64,000 bases of DNA from Aphidius gifuensis (taxonomy: Eukaryota > Arthropoda > Insecta > Hymenoptera > Braconidae). The notes under the pieces were generated by a model, which was given only the letters and a program-made list of their open reading frames with translations, had not been told where the DNA came from and did no database searches. The position numbers and the translations under genes are program-made. Positions 33,377 to 42,549 of this stretch are shown here, piece by piece; within the stretch, counting starts at the first letter, position 1; every line of letters begins with the position of its first letter. The stretch is taken from the NCBI RefSeq assembly GCF_014905175.1, contig NC_057790.1:14410469-14474468 (forward strand). Direction: 5' to 3'.

Positions 33377-34048
33377 ATGAACGATACGTTTACTTTAACT
33401 CTCACCGGTAAATCTTCAGTCTTAGAAACTGATTACTTTCCACCCATACAATTATCAAGTGAAAAAAATTATTCATTAGCACTTATTTCATTTTTATCAT
33501 TTAATTCATTACCAAATATCGATCATGAAAATAATATGATTACATACTTGAACAGTTATGATACAATTGAAATACCAACTGGAAGTTATGAAATAGATGA
33601 TCTAGCTGCTTACTTAGAAAAATATGAAATCAAAATTACATATAATAAAAATACTCTACATTCATATATTACAAGTGAAAGAGACATTGATTTTGTAAAA
33701 CCAAAATCACCAGCACGTTTACTAGGATTTACACCGAGAATATTGAGTTCTAAAACAAAATATGAATCAAACTACCCGATTAATATTTTAAAAGTGAATA
33801 CATTGAGAATCGAGTGCAACATTACAACAGGAGCTTACGTGAATCAACAAAAAGTTCATACAATATATAACTTTTTTCCTGCTGTACCACCTGGTTATAA
33901 AATAATTGAAGTACCAGCTAATCCAATCTATTTACCAATTACTGTTAAAACCATTGATCATTTACAATCAAAAATTGTTGATCAAAACGGAAAATTAGTG
34001 AATTTCCGTGGTGAAACAATAACCATTACGTTACACGTAAAATCATAG
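33377..34048 (+). CDS. Penton-like minor capsid protein (element C)
   Basis: Intact 223-residue, beta-rich protein. The N-terminus (FTLTLTGKSSVLE, then IQLSSEKNYSLALISFLSF) and the C-terminus (RGETITITLHVKS) show the strand patterns of the Polinton minor jelly-roll protein expected at capsid vertices. It is between protease and major capsid genes, as in other Polintons. The ATG at 33377 was chosen because it is the first after the predicted start site: TATAAAAG (T at 33324, overlapping the protease stop) and TCAGT (A at 33356). A damaged homologue lies in element B (40193-40575). Confidence 0.7.
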   Translation: MNDTFTLTLTGKSSVLETDYFPPIQLSSEKNYSLALISFLSFNSLPNIDHENNMITYLNSYDTIEIPTGSYEIDDLAAYLEKYEIKITYNKNTLHSYITSERDIDFVKPKSPARLLGFTPRILSSKTKYESNYPINILKVNTLRIECNITTGAYVNQQKVHTIYNFFPAVPPGYKIIEVPANPIYLPITVKTIDHLQSKIVDQNGKLVNFRGETITITLHVKS

Positions 34049-34095
34049 GAATGGGAATTTGCTTCAATTCACGCGCTATAAAACGTGGGGCATCG

Positions 34096-34131
34096 TATAA
34101 AAGCAGCACATCATGGACACCTCCAGTCAGT
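34096..34131 (+). promoter_or_regulatory. Core promoter of the element C major capsid gene
   Basis: TATAAAAG with first T at 34096 and the initiator TCAGT with A at 34129, a spacing of 33 nt. No ATG lies between the predicted start and the capsid ATG at 34264, so the capsid start is the first AUG of the message. Confidence 0.75.
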
Positions 34132-34263
34132 CTGAATCGAGCAGTCAAGAAGTTGACACCTCAGAATATAAATTACCTGCAGAGTCTAGGTCTAAAAGTA
34201 AAAAAAAATTTTGGAACTTTAATTGGATAAATATAACTTGTCTTAATTGTTTTACACGTCAAA

Positions 34264-35511
34264 ATGAGTGATGAAAATATTTTCGATATAAACGCGCCAG
34301 TTCAATTTAACAATGAAATATCCAACTATGAGCTACATGCTCATCAGTCATTTGGATCAACGAGCTTCGATAATAGTGATGAAATAAGAATATCAATACA
34401 GAATCAAGATTTGTTTGTTCTACCATCAAAAAGCTACATACGTATGAGTGGAAAATTAACGCAAGAACATGTTGCTGTAAATGCAGAAGATCCACTTGCT
34501 AATATTTATTCTTTAACGTTAGTAAATAATGCTATGTGTTTTTTGTTTGATGAAATGCGTTATGAATTAAATGGAGTTTTAATTGATAAATCAAAGAATG
34601 TTGGTATAACATCTACAATGAAAAATTATTTGTCATTAAGTTCAAGAATGAATTATGAAAATGCAGGGTGGATAAATCAAAATGGTATGAAATTGATAAA
34701 TGATGATGGATATTTTGATATATGCGTTCCATTAAATATAATTTTTGGCTTTGCTGAAGATTATCAAAAAATAATTGTCAATGCAAAACATGAACTCATT
34801 ATGATACGATCACGTTCAAATTTGAATGCGATCGTACGAGATAATGAGAGAGTTCCTAATATGCCAGAATTTGATTTAAAACTTACAAAAATTGAATGGC
34901 TTGTACCGTATATAATGTTATCAAACAAAAATAAAATTGATATAATGAAATATATACAAAAAGATCCTGTCATTTCTATTGGATTTAGATCGTGGGACTT
35001 ATATGAGTATCCATTGCTGCCACAAACAACTCATCATATATGGACAGTGAAAACTGCAACTCAACTGGAAAAGCCACGTTATGTTATTCTTGGTTTTCAA
35101 TCAAATAGAAAAAATGATTGGCAAAAAGATGTAACACATTTTGATCATTGTAAAATAACAAATGTTAAACTTTATCTTAATTCTCATATTTTTCCATATG
35201 GGAATTTGAATCTTGATATTGAAAAAAATCAATTTGCTTTATTATATGATATGTATGCTAATTTTGCAGAGTCTTACTATGGCTCAAAAATAGATTTAGT
35301 AACAAAAGATAATTTTATTAAAAAATCTCCATTGATTGTTATTGATTGTAGTAAACAAAATGAGTTTTTGAAGACTGGTGCTGTAGATGTACGCTTGGAA
35401 TTTGAATCAAAAGAAAATTTTCCTCAAGGAACGACAGCATATTGCTTAATTTTACATGATAAAATAATTGAATATAGACCAATAAGTGGAATAGTACATA
35501 AGTTAACATAA
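34264..35511 (+). CDS. Element C major capsid protein (double jelly-roll)
   Basis: Intact 415-residue protein. It is recognised by position after the penton gene, by the start region (INAPVQFNNEISNYELHAH), RYELNGVLIDKSKNVG, GWINQNGMKLINDDGYFDI, and by the C-terminal LNLDIEKNQFALLYDMYANF and KSPLIVIDCSKQNEF. A second lineage member, split and mutated, is in element B. It forms the icosahedral shell with the penton-like protein. It differs strongly from the element A capsid protein, so two capsid lineages coexist in this window. No lesions were found. Confidence 0.85.
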   Translation: MSDENIFDINAPVQFNNEISNYELHAHQSFGSTSFDNSDEIRISIQNQDLFVLPSKSYIRMSGKLTQEHVAVNAEDPLANIYSLTLVNNAMCFLFDEMRYELNGVLIDKSKNVGITSTMKNYLSLSSRMNYENAGWINQNGMKLINDDGYFDICVPLNIIFGFAEDYQKIIVNAKHELIMIRSRSNLNAIVRDNERVPNMPEFDLKLTKIEWLVPYIMLSNKNKIDIMKYIQKDPVISIGFRSWDLYEYPLLPQTTHHIWTVKTATQLEKPRYVILGFQSNRKNDWQKDVTHFDHCKITNVKLYLNSHIFPYGNLNLDIEKNQFALLYDMYANFAESYYGSKIDLVTKDNFIKKSPLIVIDCSKQNEFLKTGAVDVRLEFESKENFPQGTTAYCLILHDKIIEYRPISGIVHKLT

Positions 35512-35591
35512 ATTAATTGTAACCTATGGTTTTAATTAAATAAAAAACAAACGAAAATAATTTGATTTAGTGTATTTATTTATTTATTTAT

Positions 35592-35933
35592 TCACATTTC
35601 CTCATCATCATCGAAATCACGTAGATCATATGTACTATCATCTAATATTACATCTTGGTTATTTTCACCATCAAGAACCATGGTTAGTGTTCCTTTCTTG
35701 ACAGCATTTTCTAGCTCCTTAAATTCTTGATCATCTTGATTGAAATGTGTAGCAAATCTTTTTGGTAGATATGCATAATTTTCATTGTTGATTTCAACTG
35801 TTAGCGCTGGACCATACTTTGATGTTGGAAATCTCGCTACTTTAGTAATTTTATAAACTACTTTTCTTTTCAAATCTTTCAATGATTTGCGTTCGTTAGC
35901 TTTTTGAAGTTTTTTTGCTTTTGCAAAACCCAT
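35592..35933 (-). CDS. Small conserved Polinton protein (element C), intact
   Basis: A 113-residue protein starting MGFAKAKKLQKANERK. The basic leader is followed by a compact beta-rich domain (KVVYKITKVARF, YGPALTVEIN, YAYLPKRFATHF) and a very acidic C-terminus (YDLRDFDDDEEM). The pattern is shared with the element B copy at 17893-18171. An OB-fold ssDNA-binding role is possible, since an acidic tail is common in such proteins, but unproven. A leader intron (36046-35943; donor CAA|GTAAGT, acceptor TTTACAG) separates it from a TATA-containing promoter (TATATATT near 36130). Confidence 0.7.
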   Translation of the reverse strand: MGFAKAKKLQKANERKSLKDLKRKVVYKITKVARFPTSKYGPALTVEINNENYAYLPKRFATHFNQDDQEFKELENAVKKGTLTMVLDGENNQDVILDDSTYDLRDFDDDEEM

Positions 35934-36149
35934 TTTTAATATCTGTAAATGGAAAAGTTATTTTTTAGTTAACAAAATACATAATTGAAAAACATTGAAA
36001 GTATTGATAAGTTAATAAAAATTTATAAATATATGGTTAAACTTACTTGTTGGTTTCTAAGACTGGGCGCACTACAGCTGATGGACTGAACGATGAGTGA
36101 TGTTTAGTCTCTGTGCACGAGAATATATACTAAAACTCAGGTCCCCCAC

Positions 36150-36365
36150 CAACGAAAAAGTTCCTTTTCCTCTCTTCACTTAGAGTGGGGGAACGTTTTG
36201 ATTGGTCAATATTTTGTAGGAGAAGAAAAATCAGGTTTTGCTTATCCCTACTATAAATTTTTTTAGGAGTAGGGGAACATCGTGATTGGTTTAAATTTTG
36301 TGGGAGAAGGAAAATCAGGTAATGCTTATCCCGACTAAAAATTTTTCTTCTCAGAAAATAGTTTT
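36150..36365 (+). repeat. Two-copy repeat of about 95 bp
   Basis: GGGGGAACGTTTTGATTGGT...GAGAAGAAAAATCAGG and its variant (GGGGAACATCGTGATTGGTT...GAGAAGGAAAATCAGG) lie in tandem upstream of the small conserved gene, each ending in TTTTT and TTCTC or a similar motif. They could be promoter-proximal elements of the minus-strand gene. Confidence 0.6.
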
Positions 36366-36740
36366 TACTTTCTATTATTCTAATCTTTTAATCTTTTAAT
36401 CCTATAATCTTCTTCATGGAATTTATAACAATAGATGTAAAAAAATATTTTTTTTTGAGAAAAGCTAATAATTCCTGTTTGAACATGTTTCAGTATATTT
36501 TCTAAAAATTAATATTTTAATCCATCGTCGTCAGATGATTCATCAATTTTTATAACAATGAAATCTAGACAGAATTTTTTTTCTTTTTTTGTTCAAACAT
36601 GTTAAATTTTGTTGAAACTTGTTTCTATTATTATTTTATTATACAAACTAAATCTTTATTTTTTTATATCTTATATTTAAAGGAAGGAAGGATAATTCTA
36701 AAAAAAATTAACAACTTTCAAAAATTCGTCTTTGCATCAT
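36366..36740. other. Non-coding spacer in element C
   Basis: AT-rich DNA between the two minus-strand small genes. It contains GTTTGAACATGTTTC- and TTCAAACATGTTAAA-like palindromic motifs. No gene is seen. Confidence 0.4.
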
Positions 36741-37559
36741 TTATTCATTAATAAAATTCAATTCTCCATTGTCAGTTCCTTCTTTACATTTTAAACAATC
36801 TTTTTCTAGTACATAATAAGATATTCCAACTTCATCTTCACAATCATTTTGTATTGGATGTTTTTTACATTGTTTTAATTTTGAAATTGTTGGATTTGAA
36901 CGTTGTTATACTGATAATTTTTCCCAAATTTCATCAATTTGATGTGATGCAAATTTTATAATAGCCATCACTGGAAGTGCAGCAATATCTTTTTGTGTCA
37001 AGTCAGTTATATTTTCAACTGCACAAAAATGTAAAATAGATTTTTTTATGTTGGCTCTTGTTGAAAATTTTTTAATGTACCAGTATTTGTATCTCTGTGC
37101 ATTTTCATATGCACATTTGTAAGAACTGCATAAAGGATGTGAATTCATATGTCGTATTGCTGGATGTTCCATCTCTAATATTTTTATATCTGGACATCCC
37201 AAGTCTTCCAAATTAAAAATTGTCATTGGGTTAAAACGTAAAATAAATGTTAACCATTTTTTTCTATCTTCACCTTTGACAAATAAATAATTAAACTTTC
37301 CAACTAATTCTTCAATGATTATTGTTGATACGTTATTATATTGATTATGACCAGCTTCCCAAGATATCCCATGATAATTTTTTTCACAATTATTCACAGT
37401 ATTTTTATATTCTTCTGTTAGATGTGATTTTTCACAAGGTGGTTTGAATATTTTTATAGTTGGTGAAGATCTTGAATTTATAGGTTGGATAACCAACTCT
37501 TTTACAACAAATAAACCTTGAGGTTCTTGAAATCCTTGGAAATCAATGAATGCTGACAT
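36741..37559 (-). pseudogene. VDFQGF-family protein, element C copy, one nonsense codon
   Basis: The frame from ATG 37559 (SAFIDFQGFQEP, then FVVKELVIQP) is open for 217 codons to a TAA at 36906-36908. It continues in the same frame to 36741, where a cysteine cluster (CKKHPIQNDCEDE, CLKC) matches the C-terminus of the element B copy, so the TAA is a late lesion. Conserved internal segments are FNYLFVKGEDRKKWLTFIL, the NLEDLGC segment and RHMNSHPLCSSYKCAYEN. The family occurs in elements B, C and probably D; function is unknown, with an RNase H/DEDD-like fold a weak guess. Promoter: TATATAAG (T at 37641) and TCACT (A at 37608). Confidence 0.65.
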
Positions 37560-37781
37560 TTTGTTTCAATATATATCTATTCAACTCAACTCAACTCAAC
37601 TGAATAGTGACCAGTTCTGAACTGATGAAATTTCTTATATACCTCTGAATAACCACTCCCCTCTTTTTTCTATCCCTTCCACTTCCTATTTACCCCTACC
37701 ATTTTTATACCCCCTCTACAACTTATTTTACAAACATCAAATTGTTGATAAAATAATGAAACTACTTACGATACTTTCTGT

Positions 37782-37853
37782 AATTTGTCTTGATGATAAG
37801 CTAAGGTTCCAACCTATAAAATGATTGGTCCTCAGTTCGAACCATCATCAAGA
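37782..37853 (+). other. 13-bp perfect stem with tRNA-like B box
   Basis: TTGTCTTGATGAT and ATCATCAAGACAA pair perfectly around about 46 nt that contain a small AGGTT/AACCT hairpin and CAGTTCGAACC, which resembles a Pol III B box. It could be a tRNA-derived relic or a structured RNA; no tRNA cloverleaf can be completed. Confidence 0.35.
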
Positions 37854-37920
37854 CAAATTTTTTTTAATTTCATCAACATTGTTTTTATATATCAATATAA
37901 AATAGAAAAAAAAAAAATAT

Positions 37921-38019
37921 TCCTTCGAGCCGGATTCGAACCAGCGACCTCTGGATATCTCTTATATTCTAATCAAACTAATTACAGTCCATTGCTTCTA
38001 CCAACTGAGCTTCCGAAGG
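37921..38019 (-). tRNA. tRNA-Tyr (GTA) with intron, possibly degenerate
   Basis: Read on the minus strand, the acceptor CCTTCGG pairs with TCGAAGG plus discriminator A. The D arm is AGCTCAGTTGGTAGAAGC, the anticodon GTA sits in GGACTGTAAT, an intron of about 24 nt follows it, and the T arm is GCTGG-TTCGAAT-CCGGC. Sequence and intron position are those of eukaryotic tRNA-Tyr. One extra A in the D stem and a G-T pair at position 7 suggest slight decay. It lies inside element C near its right end. No Pol III terminator of four T is immediately downstream, although A/T runs follow within about 10 bases. Confidence 0.75.
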
Positions 38020-38084
38020 CAATTCAGTTCTTTATTGTATAATATATAAAAGAATATTCTTTTACCGATAGGATAAAGCATAAT

Positions 38085-38155
38085 CTCATGTTTGTTTCAG
38101 AGGATAGCGTGTAAACTCTCATGCCAAGGGTCCGAGTTCAAATCCCGGTTGGGGA
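38085..38155 (+). other. tRNA-like fragment
   Basis: GGTCCGAGTTCAAATCCCGG resembles a T arm with B box (GAGTTCAAATCC), followed by TTGGGGA like an acceptor 3' strand, but no matching 5' acceptor or D arm is clear. It may be a tRNA pseudogene or SINE relic. Confidence 0.35.
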
Positions 38156-38179
38156 AAATATTTTTTTTCTCTATAATAA

Positions 38180-38645
38180 GAACTATTTTACCGACATATC
38201 CCGCAGGCATTTAAAAATTCGAAATTAAAAAATTCAAGATGGCCTCCTATGAAAAAAAAAAATATAAAAATTCAAAACTATTTTACCGGCATATTCCGCG
38301 GGCATTTGAAAATTTAAAAATTCAAGATGGCCTCCCATGAAAAAAATAAATAAATAAATAAATAAAATAAATAAATAATATAATAATAATAAAAATAAAT
38401 AAATAATATAATAATAATAAAAATAATAATAATAATAGAAATCCATTATGCAATCTTATGAAATTAAATTAAATCGGGACCCCCCATGATGACGGTGCTC
38501 TAATTAATTAATTAATTCGCGGACCCCTGGGGTGGGCCCTCGCGCATTCCGCGAAATCACCCGCGAATCACAGTGGGGGGTCGCGGGTTTCGCGGGGAAA
38601 GGGGGCACAGCAGGGGGCTGGTCCAGAACTCTCCTATGTATACTA
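38180..38645 (-). repeat. Inner inverted repeat of element C, right copy
   Basis: Reverse complement of 22379-22785, including the GC-rich core and the segment with ATTTTACCG(A/G)CATAT(C/T)CCGC. The segment occurs twice here, separated by TTCAAGATGGCCTCC, followed by AT microsatellite. Confidence 0.85.
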
Positions 38646-38790
38646 CTTATGTGTACTTATATATGTATGTGTGCCTAAACGTATGTTCACAATACATACG
38701 TATGATTAGCGCATGCAAACGCACCAACACATTTACTTTTTTTTATTTAGCCGCATGCGCGTTTGAGTTGCACATAGATATAAACCACAA

Positions 38791-39128
38791 GATAAACCCC
38801 CTAAGTCAAGATAATAATTATCTACAACTTCAAAAATTAATAACAAATAAATGGTTGGTTTAAAAAAAAAAATTTATTTGAAGTACCCCCCCTAAAAAAT
38901 TTTAATCTACAATTTTTATTTGAAACTTTTTTTTCTATGTTTAAGAGGAAGCTCGGAATCAACGATTTTTTTTTTATTTATTTTTTTTCACTTCTTTTCG
39001 GGGGGGTTAGAATTTTTTAAATAATTTTATTGAAATCAGGAGGGTCGAATTTAGTTATATAAATTTTTTTATAAAAATGGAACCAAATTTTTTAAAATGG
39101 TCATTTAAAAGGGATCTTTCCTGGATCA
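38791..39128 (-). repeat. Right terminal inverted repeat of element C
   Basis: These 338 bp are the reverse complement of 18744-19081, ending CTTTCCTGGATCA directly before ATTCC of the interrupted capsid gene. Confidence 0.92.
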
Positions 39129-39131
39129 ATT

Positions 39132-39970
39132 CCATTTATTCTTTTTATTGCACTGAAAAGCGAGAATAATAAATCTAGGCTTTTCTAGCTGCGTACTTGT
39201 TTGTATTGACCATACATGCTTATTAGTTGGAGGTAAAATTGGCCATTCAAAAAGACACCATGCTCGAAAACACATTGAATTTGGTGGATCTCGTTGAATA
39301 AATTTCATCATATCAATTTTTTCTTATCAGATAATTTAACATATGGCACTAGCCATTTAATCTTGCTTATTTGAAATTTCAAATCTTTTTCTTCTGCCCT
39401 ACCAATTCCAATACATGCATTCATATCACTTCTTAAGCGAATTAATATCAATTCATGCTTAGCATTGACAATAATCTTTCTATAGTCTTCAGCAAAGCCA
39501 AGAAACATTTGTAATGGTATACAAACATCAAAGTATCCATCAGTGTTAGTTAATGATATATCATCGCTAGTACCAAGCCAACCAGCATTCTCTAAATTTG
39601 ATTCTGGATTTACTGACAAATAATTTTTCAAAGTGCTTGTCATGCCAGTATTTTTACTCCTATCAATCTCAACACCATTCATTTCATATCTTATTTCATC
39701 GAAAAGATGAAGTATACCATTATTAACAATTTTAGTAGTCAAAGCCGCTGCCACACTACCATCATTTTTTTTGATCACTTATCTTCCGGAAATGTGTAAT
39801 GAACTTTTGCATGGCAAAATAAAAATATCCTGATTTTGTATGTTGATTCTAATTTCATCACTGTTCCCAAATGTTGTTGAACCATAGGGCTGATGTGCAT
39901 GGATCTTATAGTGAGATATTGATGAATCAAATTCAATTGGTGTGTTAATACTCAGCATAGCCTCCGCCAT
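39132..39970 (-). pseudogene. Element B major capsid protein, N-terminal part
   Basis: The ATG at 39970 starts MAEAMLSINTPIEFDSS, matching the start of the element C capsid protein. The frame has a TAA at 39777-39779 and a one-base shift near 39308, then continues to the element C border (PILPPTNKHVWSIQTSTQLE). Together with 18351-18740 it accounts for the whole gene. The promoter is preserved: TATAAAAG (T at 40147) and TCAGT (A at 40114). The lesions could have arisen before or after the element C insertion. Confidence 0.9.
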
Positions 39971-40192
39971 TTTGGACAGCACACACAATTTAAACAAGAT
40001 ACTTTTACCCAGACCCAACTCCAATAGCTTTCTTTTTTTTCACCACTTGAAGGCCGAGACTTTTCAGAAACTGGATATCTGTGGTGTTAATGTTTTCAAT
40101 GCTCGATGACAACTGATTGGTGGTGGATTGCATTGAATCCTTTTATATGATGAGCCAACTTTTCGATTATAGACGATGCCCATTAACGTGAT

Positions 40193-40575
40193 TTAATGTG
40201 TAATCTTACAGTAATTGTCTCACCACGGAAGTCAACCAGATCACCGTCTTGATCAACAATTTTTATTTGCACGTGATCAATTGTTCTTACTGATAATGGC
40301 ATATAGATGATATTTCATGGAACTTCAATAATTTTATAGCCTGGTGGCACAGTTGGAAAAAACTCGAGGATTGTATGAACTTTTTTATTATTAATGAAAG
40401 CACCAGTGGTAATATTGCACTCAATTCTTATTGAATTCACTTTTATAATGTTTATTGGCAAATCGGATACGTGCACAATATTTGGCTCCAAGATACGTGG
40501 AGTAAATCCCAACAGTTTTGCAATTGTATCAGATGGTCTTTTGCACTTTGTATATGACTGTGGGTAGGGGTACAT
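40193..40575 (-). pseudogene. Element B penton-like protein, N-terminally truncated
   Basis: The C-terminal 127 codons of a penton-like protein run from about 40575 to TAA 40193-40195, with one TGA at 40312-40314. LLGFTPRIL, NSIRIECNITTGAF, VPPGYKIIEVP and FRGETITVRLH match the element C penton. Upstream of 40575 similarity ends in TTTTCTAAAA-type repeats, so element B is truncated here before the MULE gene. Confidence 0.8.
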
Positions 40576-40735
40576 TTTTGCTAAAAATCTTTTTCTAAAA
40601 AATATATTTTCTAAAATATTATTTTCTAAAAGTTTCTTTTTCGAAATTATGTTTCCTAAGAAATCAATTTTTTCTAAAATATATTTTCTAAATAATCAAT
40701 TATTTCTAATCACGTTTATTTTCTATATTCTTATT
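40576..40735. repeat. TTTTCTAAAA short-motif repeats
   Basis: At least six copies of TTTTCTAAAA/TTTCTAAATA-like units fill the gap between the truncated penton gene and the MULE gene. They may mark the rearrangement junction. Confidence 0.5.
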
Positions 40736-42129
40736 TTATATATGAATGTTGTAACTTAAAGATTTGATATATGTTAAAATATCGTCATTATCAACATAAT
40801 CTTGATATTTAGACACGATGTTACGAATTTGTATTTCTAACTTCTTCCTTTTCGGATCTTGACCTTTTCTAATTTTCTGTCCTAATTGGAGTTGTCGCAG
40901 CATAATTTCGGAATCTGCTTGTTTTTTTTTTAATTCTGCTATAAACGCATAAAAACTGGGGTGATCTTTCCCGATCACAACTTGCAATCTATTGTGCCAT
41001 CCTTCAGAAATGTTATTTGTTCGAGCGGTACCTTGTAACACTGAATAATAGTGGCTCCACAAAATTGGATTAAAACGAGGGGGTACATCTCGCGGTCTGC
41101 CTCGCCCTTTTCGAACTACACCAGTGACATAAGTATTCCCAAAATATTGATATATATCTAAGGAATCTTCTGGCATTTCTTCCTTCAAAGATCGAAAGAC
41201 TTTAACAATACTGTTCGGTGGCACAAACGATAAAGCGACTAACAATCGACTCGCGTCTCTAATGCTAGAGTCTTCTTGATCACAATAATTCCGTTAGATA
41301 TATTTGTTTATTTTATTAATATGTAATAATTATATCAATTAATATTCAATGATAATTTGTTATTACCAGCAGCATTAATTATTGCAAGTTCAAAGTCACT
41401 CATGACGATTGATGGGTAGTTGATTCTAATGTCAAGTACCTCTGCACGTTCCATTATGACCTCGAAAACTTTTGTGTATGTAGCCTGTTTTTTATTTTCT
41501 AAAAGTGCATAAACAAATGGTACTCCAATTGTTTGAGTTTCCCTACCAATGACCTGACGAAATTTTCAAAAAATGAATTGACGCATAGAAGGACGTCGGA
41601 GTTAACTTGATGAAACTTAGAAAAAATAAGAAGCCCTGTGGTCTAGTGGTCAAGGCGTTTGCCCGGAAAGCAAAAGACCCGGGTTCGATTCCCGGCGGGG
41701 GAACTTCGTTATTTTTTCTAAGTTTCTGGTTTTTTTCTGGTTTATCTCAATACCGCACCCATAATTGCAAACAGTTGGAAGAAAATCGAAAAGGCACATT
41801 TGAAAGTACCATCAACAAACCATACATCACTTTTAAAAAGATTTCTTAAATTTTCTAGAGTTGCATAAATAATTATTCGGCCATCATTCCAGTCATCATA
41901 ATCACGAGAATCATACAGAAGAAAATTTTCCCCTAAGTATTTATAAATAACTTTTTTTGTTAATTGTATTTTTTTAATATTATCTTTTATTAGCTCCACA
42001 TTCACAAGTTCGACGGCACTTCCAATAAGCTCGTTCTCCTATTTTTCCACCATTTTTATAATATAAATAGCCATCAATATGGAGCATAAATGTATTTTTC
42101 CCACTCTTTGATTTTATCAATTCTGCCAT
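40736..42129 (-). pseudogene. MULE-type transposase/FLYWCH gene, multi-exon, interrupted
   Basis: The ATG at 42129 starts a FLYWCH zinc-finger segment (DGYLYYKNGGKIGERAYWKC, then CRRTCEC) that is cut short by a stop. The MULE core follows in other frames: SDVWFVDGTFKCAFSIFFQL near 41760-41840, GVPFVYALLENKKQATYTKV near 41500, and SDFELAIINAAG near 41380 before a GTAATAA intron donor. The final exon (from about 41280 to 40736) has SLDIYQYFGNTYVTG and ARTNNISEGWHNRLQVVIG, typical of the C-terminal part of domesticated or mobile MULE proteins. A 113-bp tRNA-like insert lies between the core segments. I see no terminal repeats, so it may be a dead transposon or a dead host-domesticated copy. Confidence 0.7.
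41613..41725 (+). mobile_element. tRNA-like insert framed by a perfect 17-bp inverted repeat
   Basis: AAACTTAGAAAAAATAA (41613-41629) and its exact complement TTATTTTTTCTAAGTTT (41709-41725) enclose a tRNA-Glu-like sequence. It has an A-box region GTGGTCTAGTGGTCAAGGC, a stem TTTGC/GCAAA around a 7-nt loop, and a perfect T arm CCGGG-TTCGATT-CCCGG. The acceptor stem does not pair and loop position 33 is C, so it is not a working tRNA. It is likely a tRNA-derived transposed sequence with a Pol III promoter. Confidence 0.6.
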
Positions 42130-42549
42130 AGTTATGAAGCTATATATGTATATATGAATTTACTAAAAATTTCAATAAAAAGTAACTCGAAATTTACAAA
42201 GAAATTCAAAAAAGATTTTATGACGTTTCAAAAAAAAATTTTGATTGAACATAAATAAACAAAACAAAACGAAACAAAACAAAAACAAAAAATTTAGTTA
42301 ATGTCAAAAACTTAAATTAATTAACAAAATAGATACTTCCTAGTATAGTTAATTAACAAAATAATATTCCGTAAGTATCTATTTGAGAATATTTAAAACA
42401 AAATTCGATAATGCAATATTATATATATATTAATATATATTATATTATATACCAACAAACTAAAATTTCGACAATAATAATGCTATGGTGCCGGCTATGA
42501 AAACCATTAGACAATACTATGAAGCGATATTTTCATTTTTCAGTTGTAT
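42130..42549. other. Non-coding spacer
   Basis: AT-rich DNA with AACAAAACAAAACGAAACAA and TATATATTAATATATAT simple repeats. No gene is seen. Confidence 0.4.

Larger units (their letters stand above)
18744..39128. mobile_element. Element C: full-length Polinton/Maverick, 20,385 bp
   Basis: The element is bounded by inverted repeats beginning TGATCCAGGAAAG and flanked by the trinucleotide ATT on both sides (18741-18743, 39129-39131). It sits inside the major capsid gene of element B. Length, long terminal repeats and gene content (PolB, integrase, ATPase, protease, penton, capsid) are those of a Polinton. Genes are arranged as + PolB; - integrase, conserved protein, ATPase; + PLA2, protease, penton, capsid; - two small genes. 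The left third carries two extra intron-containing genes. Polintons usually make a 6-bp duplication; only 3 bp are evident here. Confidence 0.92.

Noticed and set aside
34113..34271. 52-codon ORF just upstream of the capsid gene, overlapping its start
   Set aside because: The predicted transcription start (TCAGT, A at 34129) lies downstream of its ATG, so it would not be translated from the capsid message. Its Ser/Lys-rich content has no family signature.
37921..38042. Plus-strand ORF at 37821-38042 through the tRNA-Tyr gene
   Set aside because: The peptide (FLRAGFEPATSGYLL) is the familiar artefact of translating the antisense of a tRNA gene.
18744..39128. Element C as an endogenous adenovirus or polydnavirus segment
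   Set aside because: Retroviral-type integrase, protein-primed PolB and long terminal inverted repeats inside another Polinton identify a Polinton; no polydnavirus-type gene families or excision motifs are seen.
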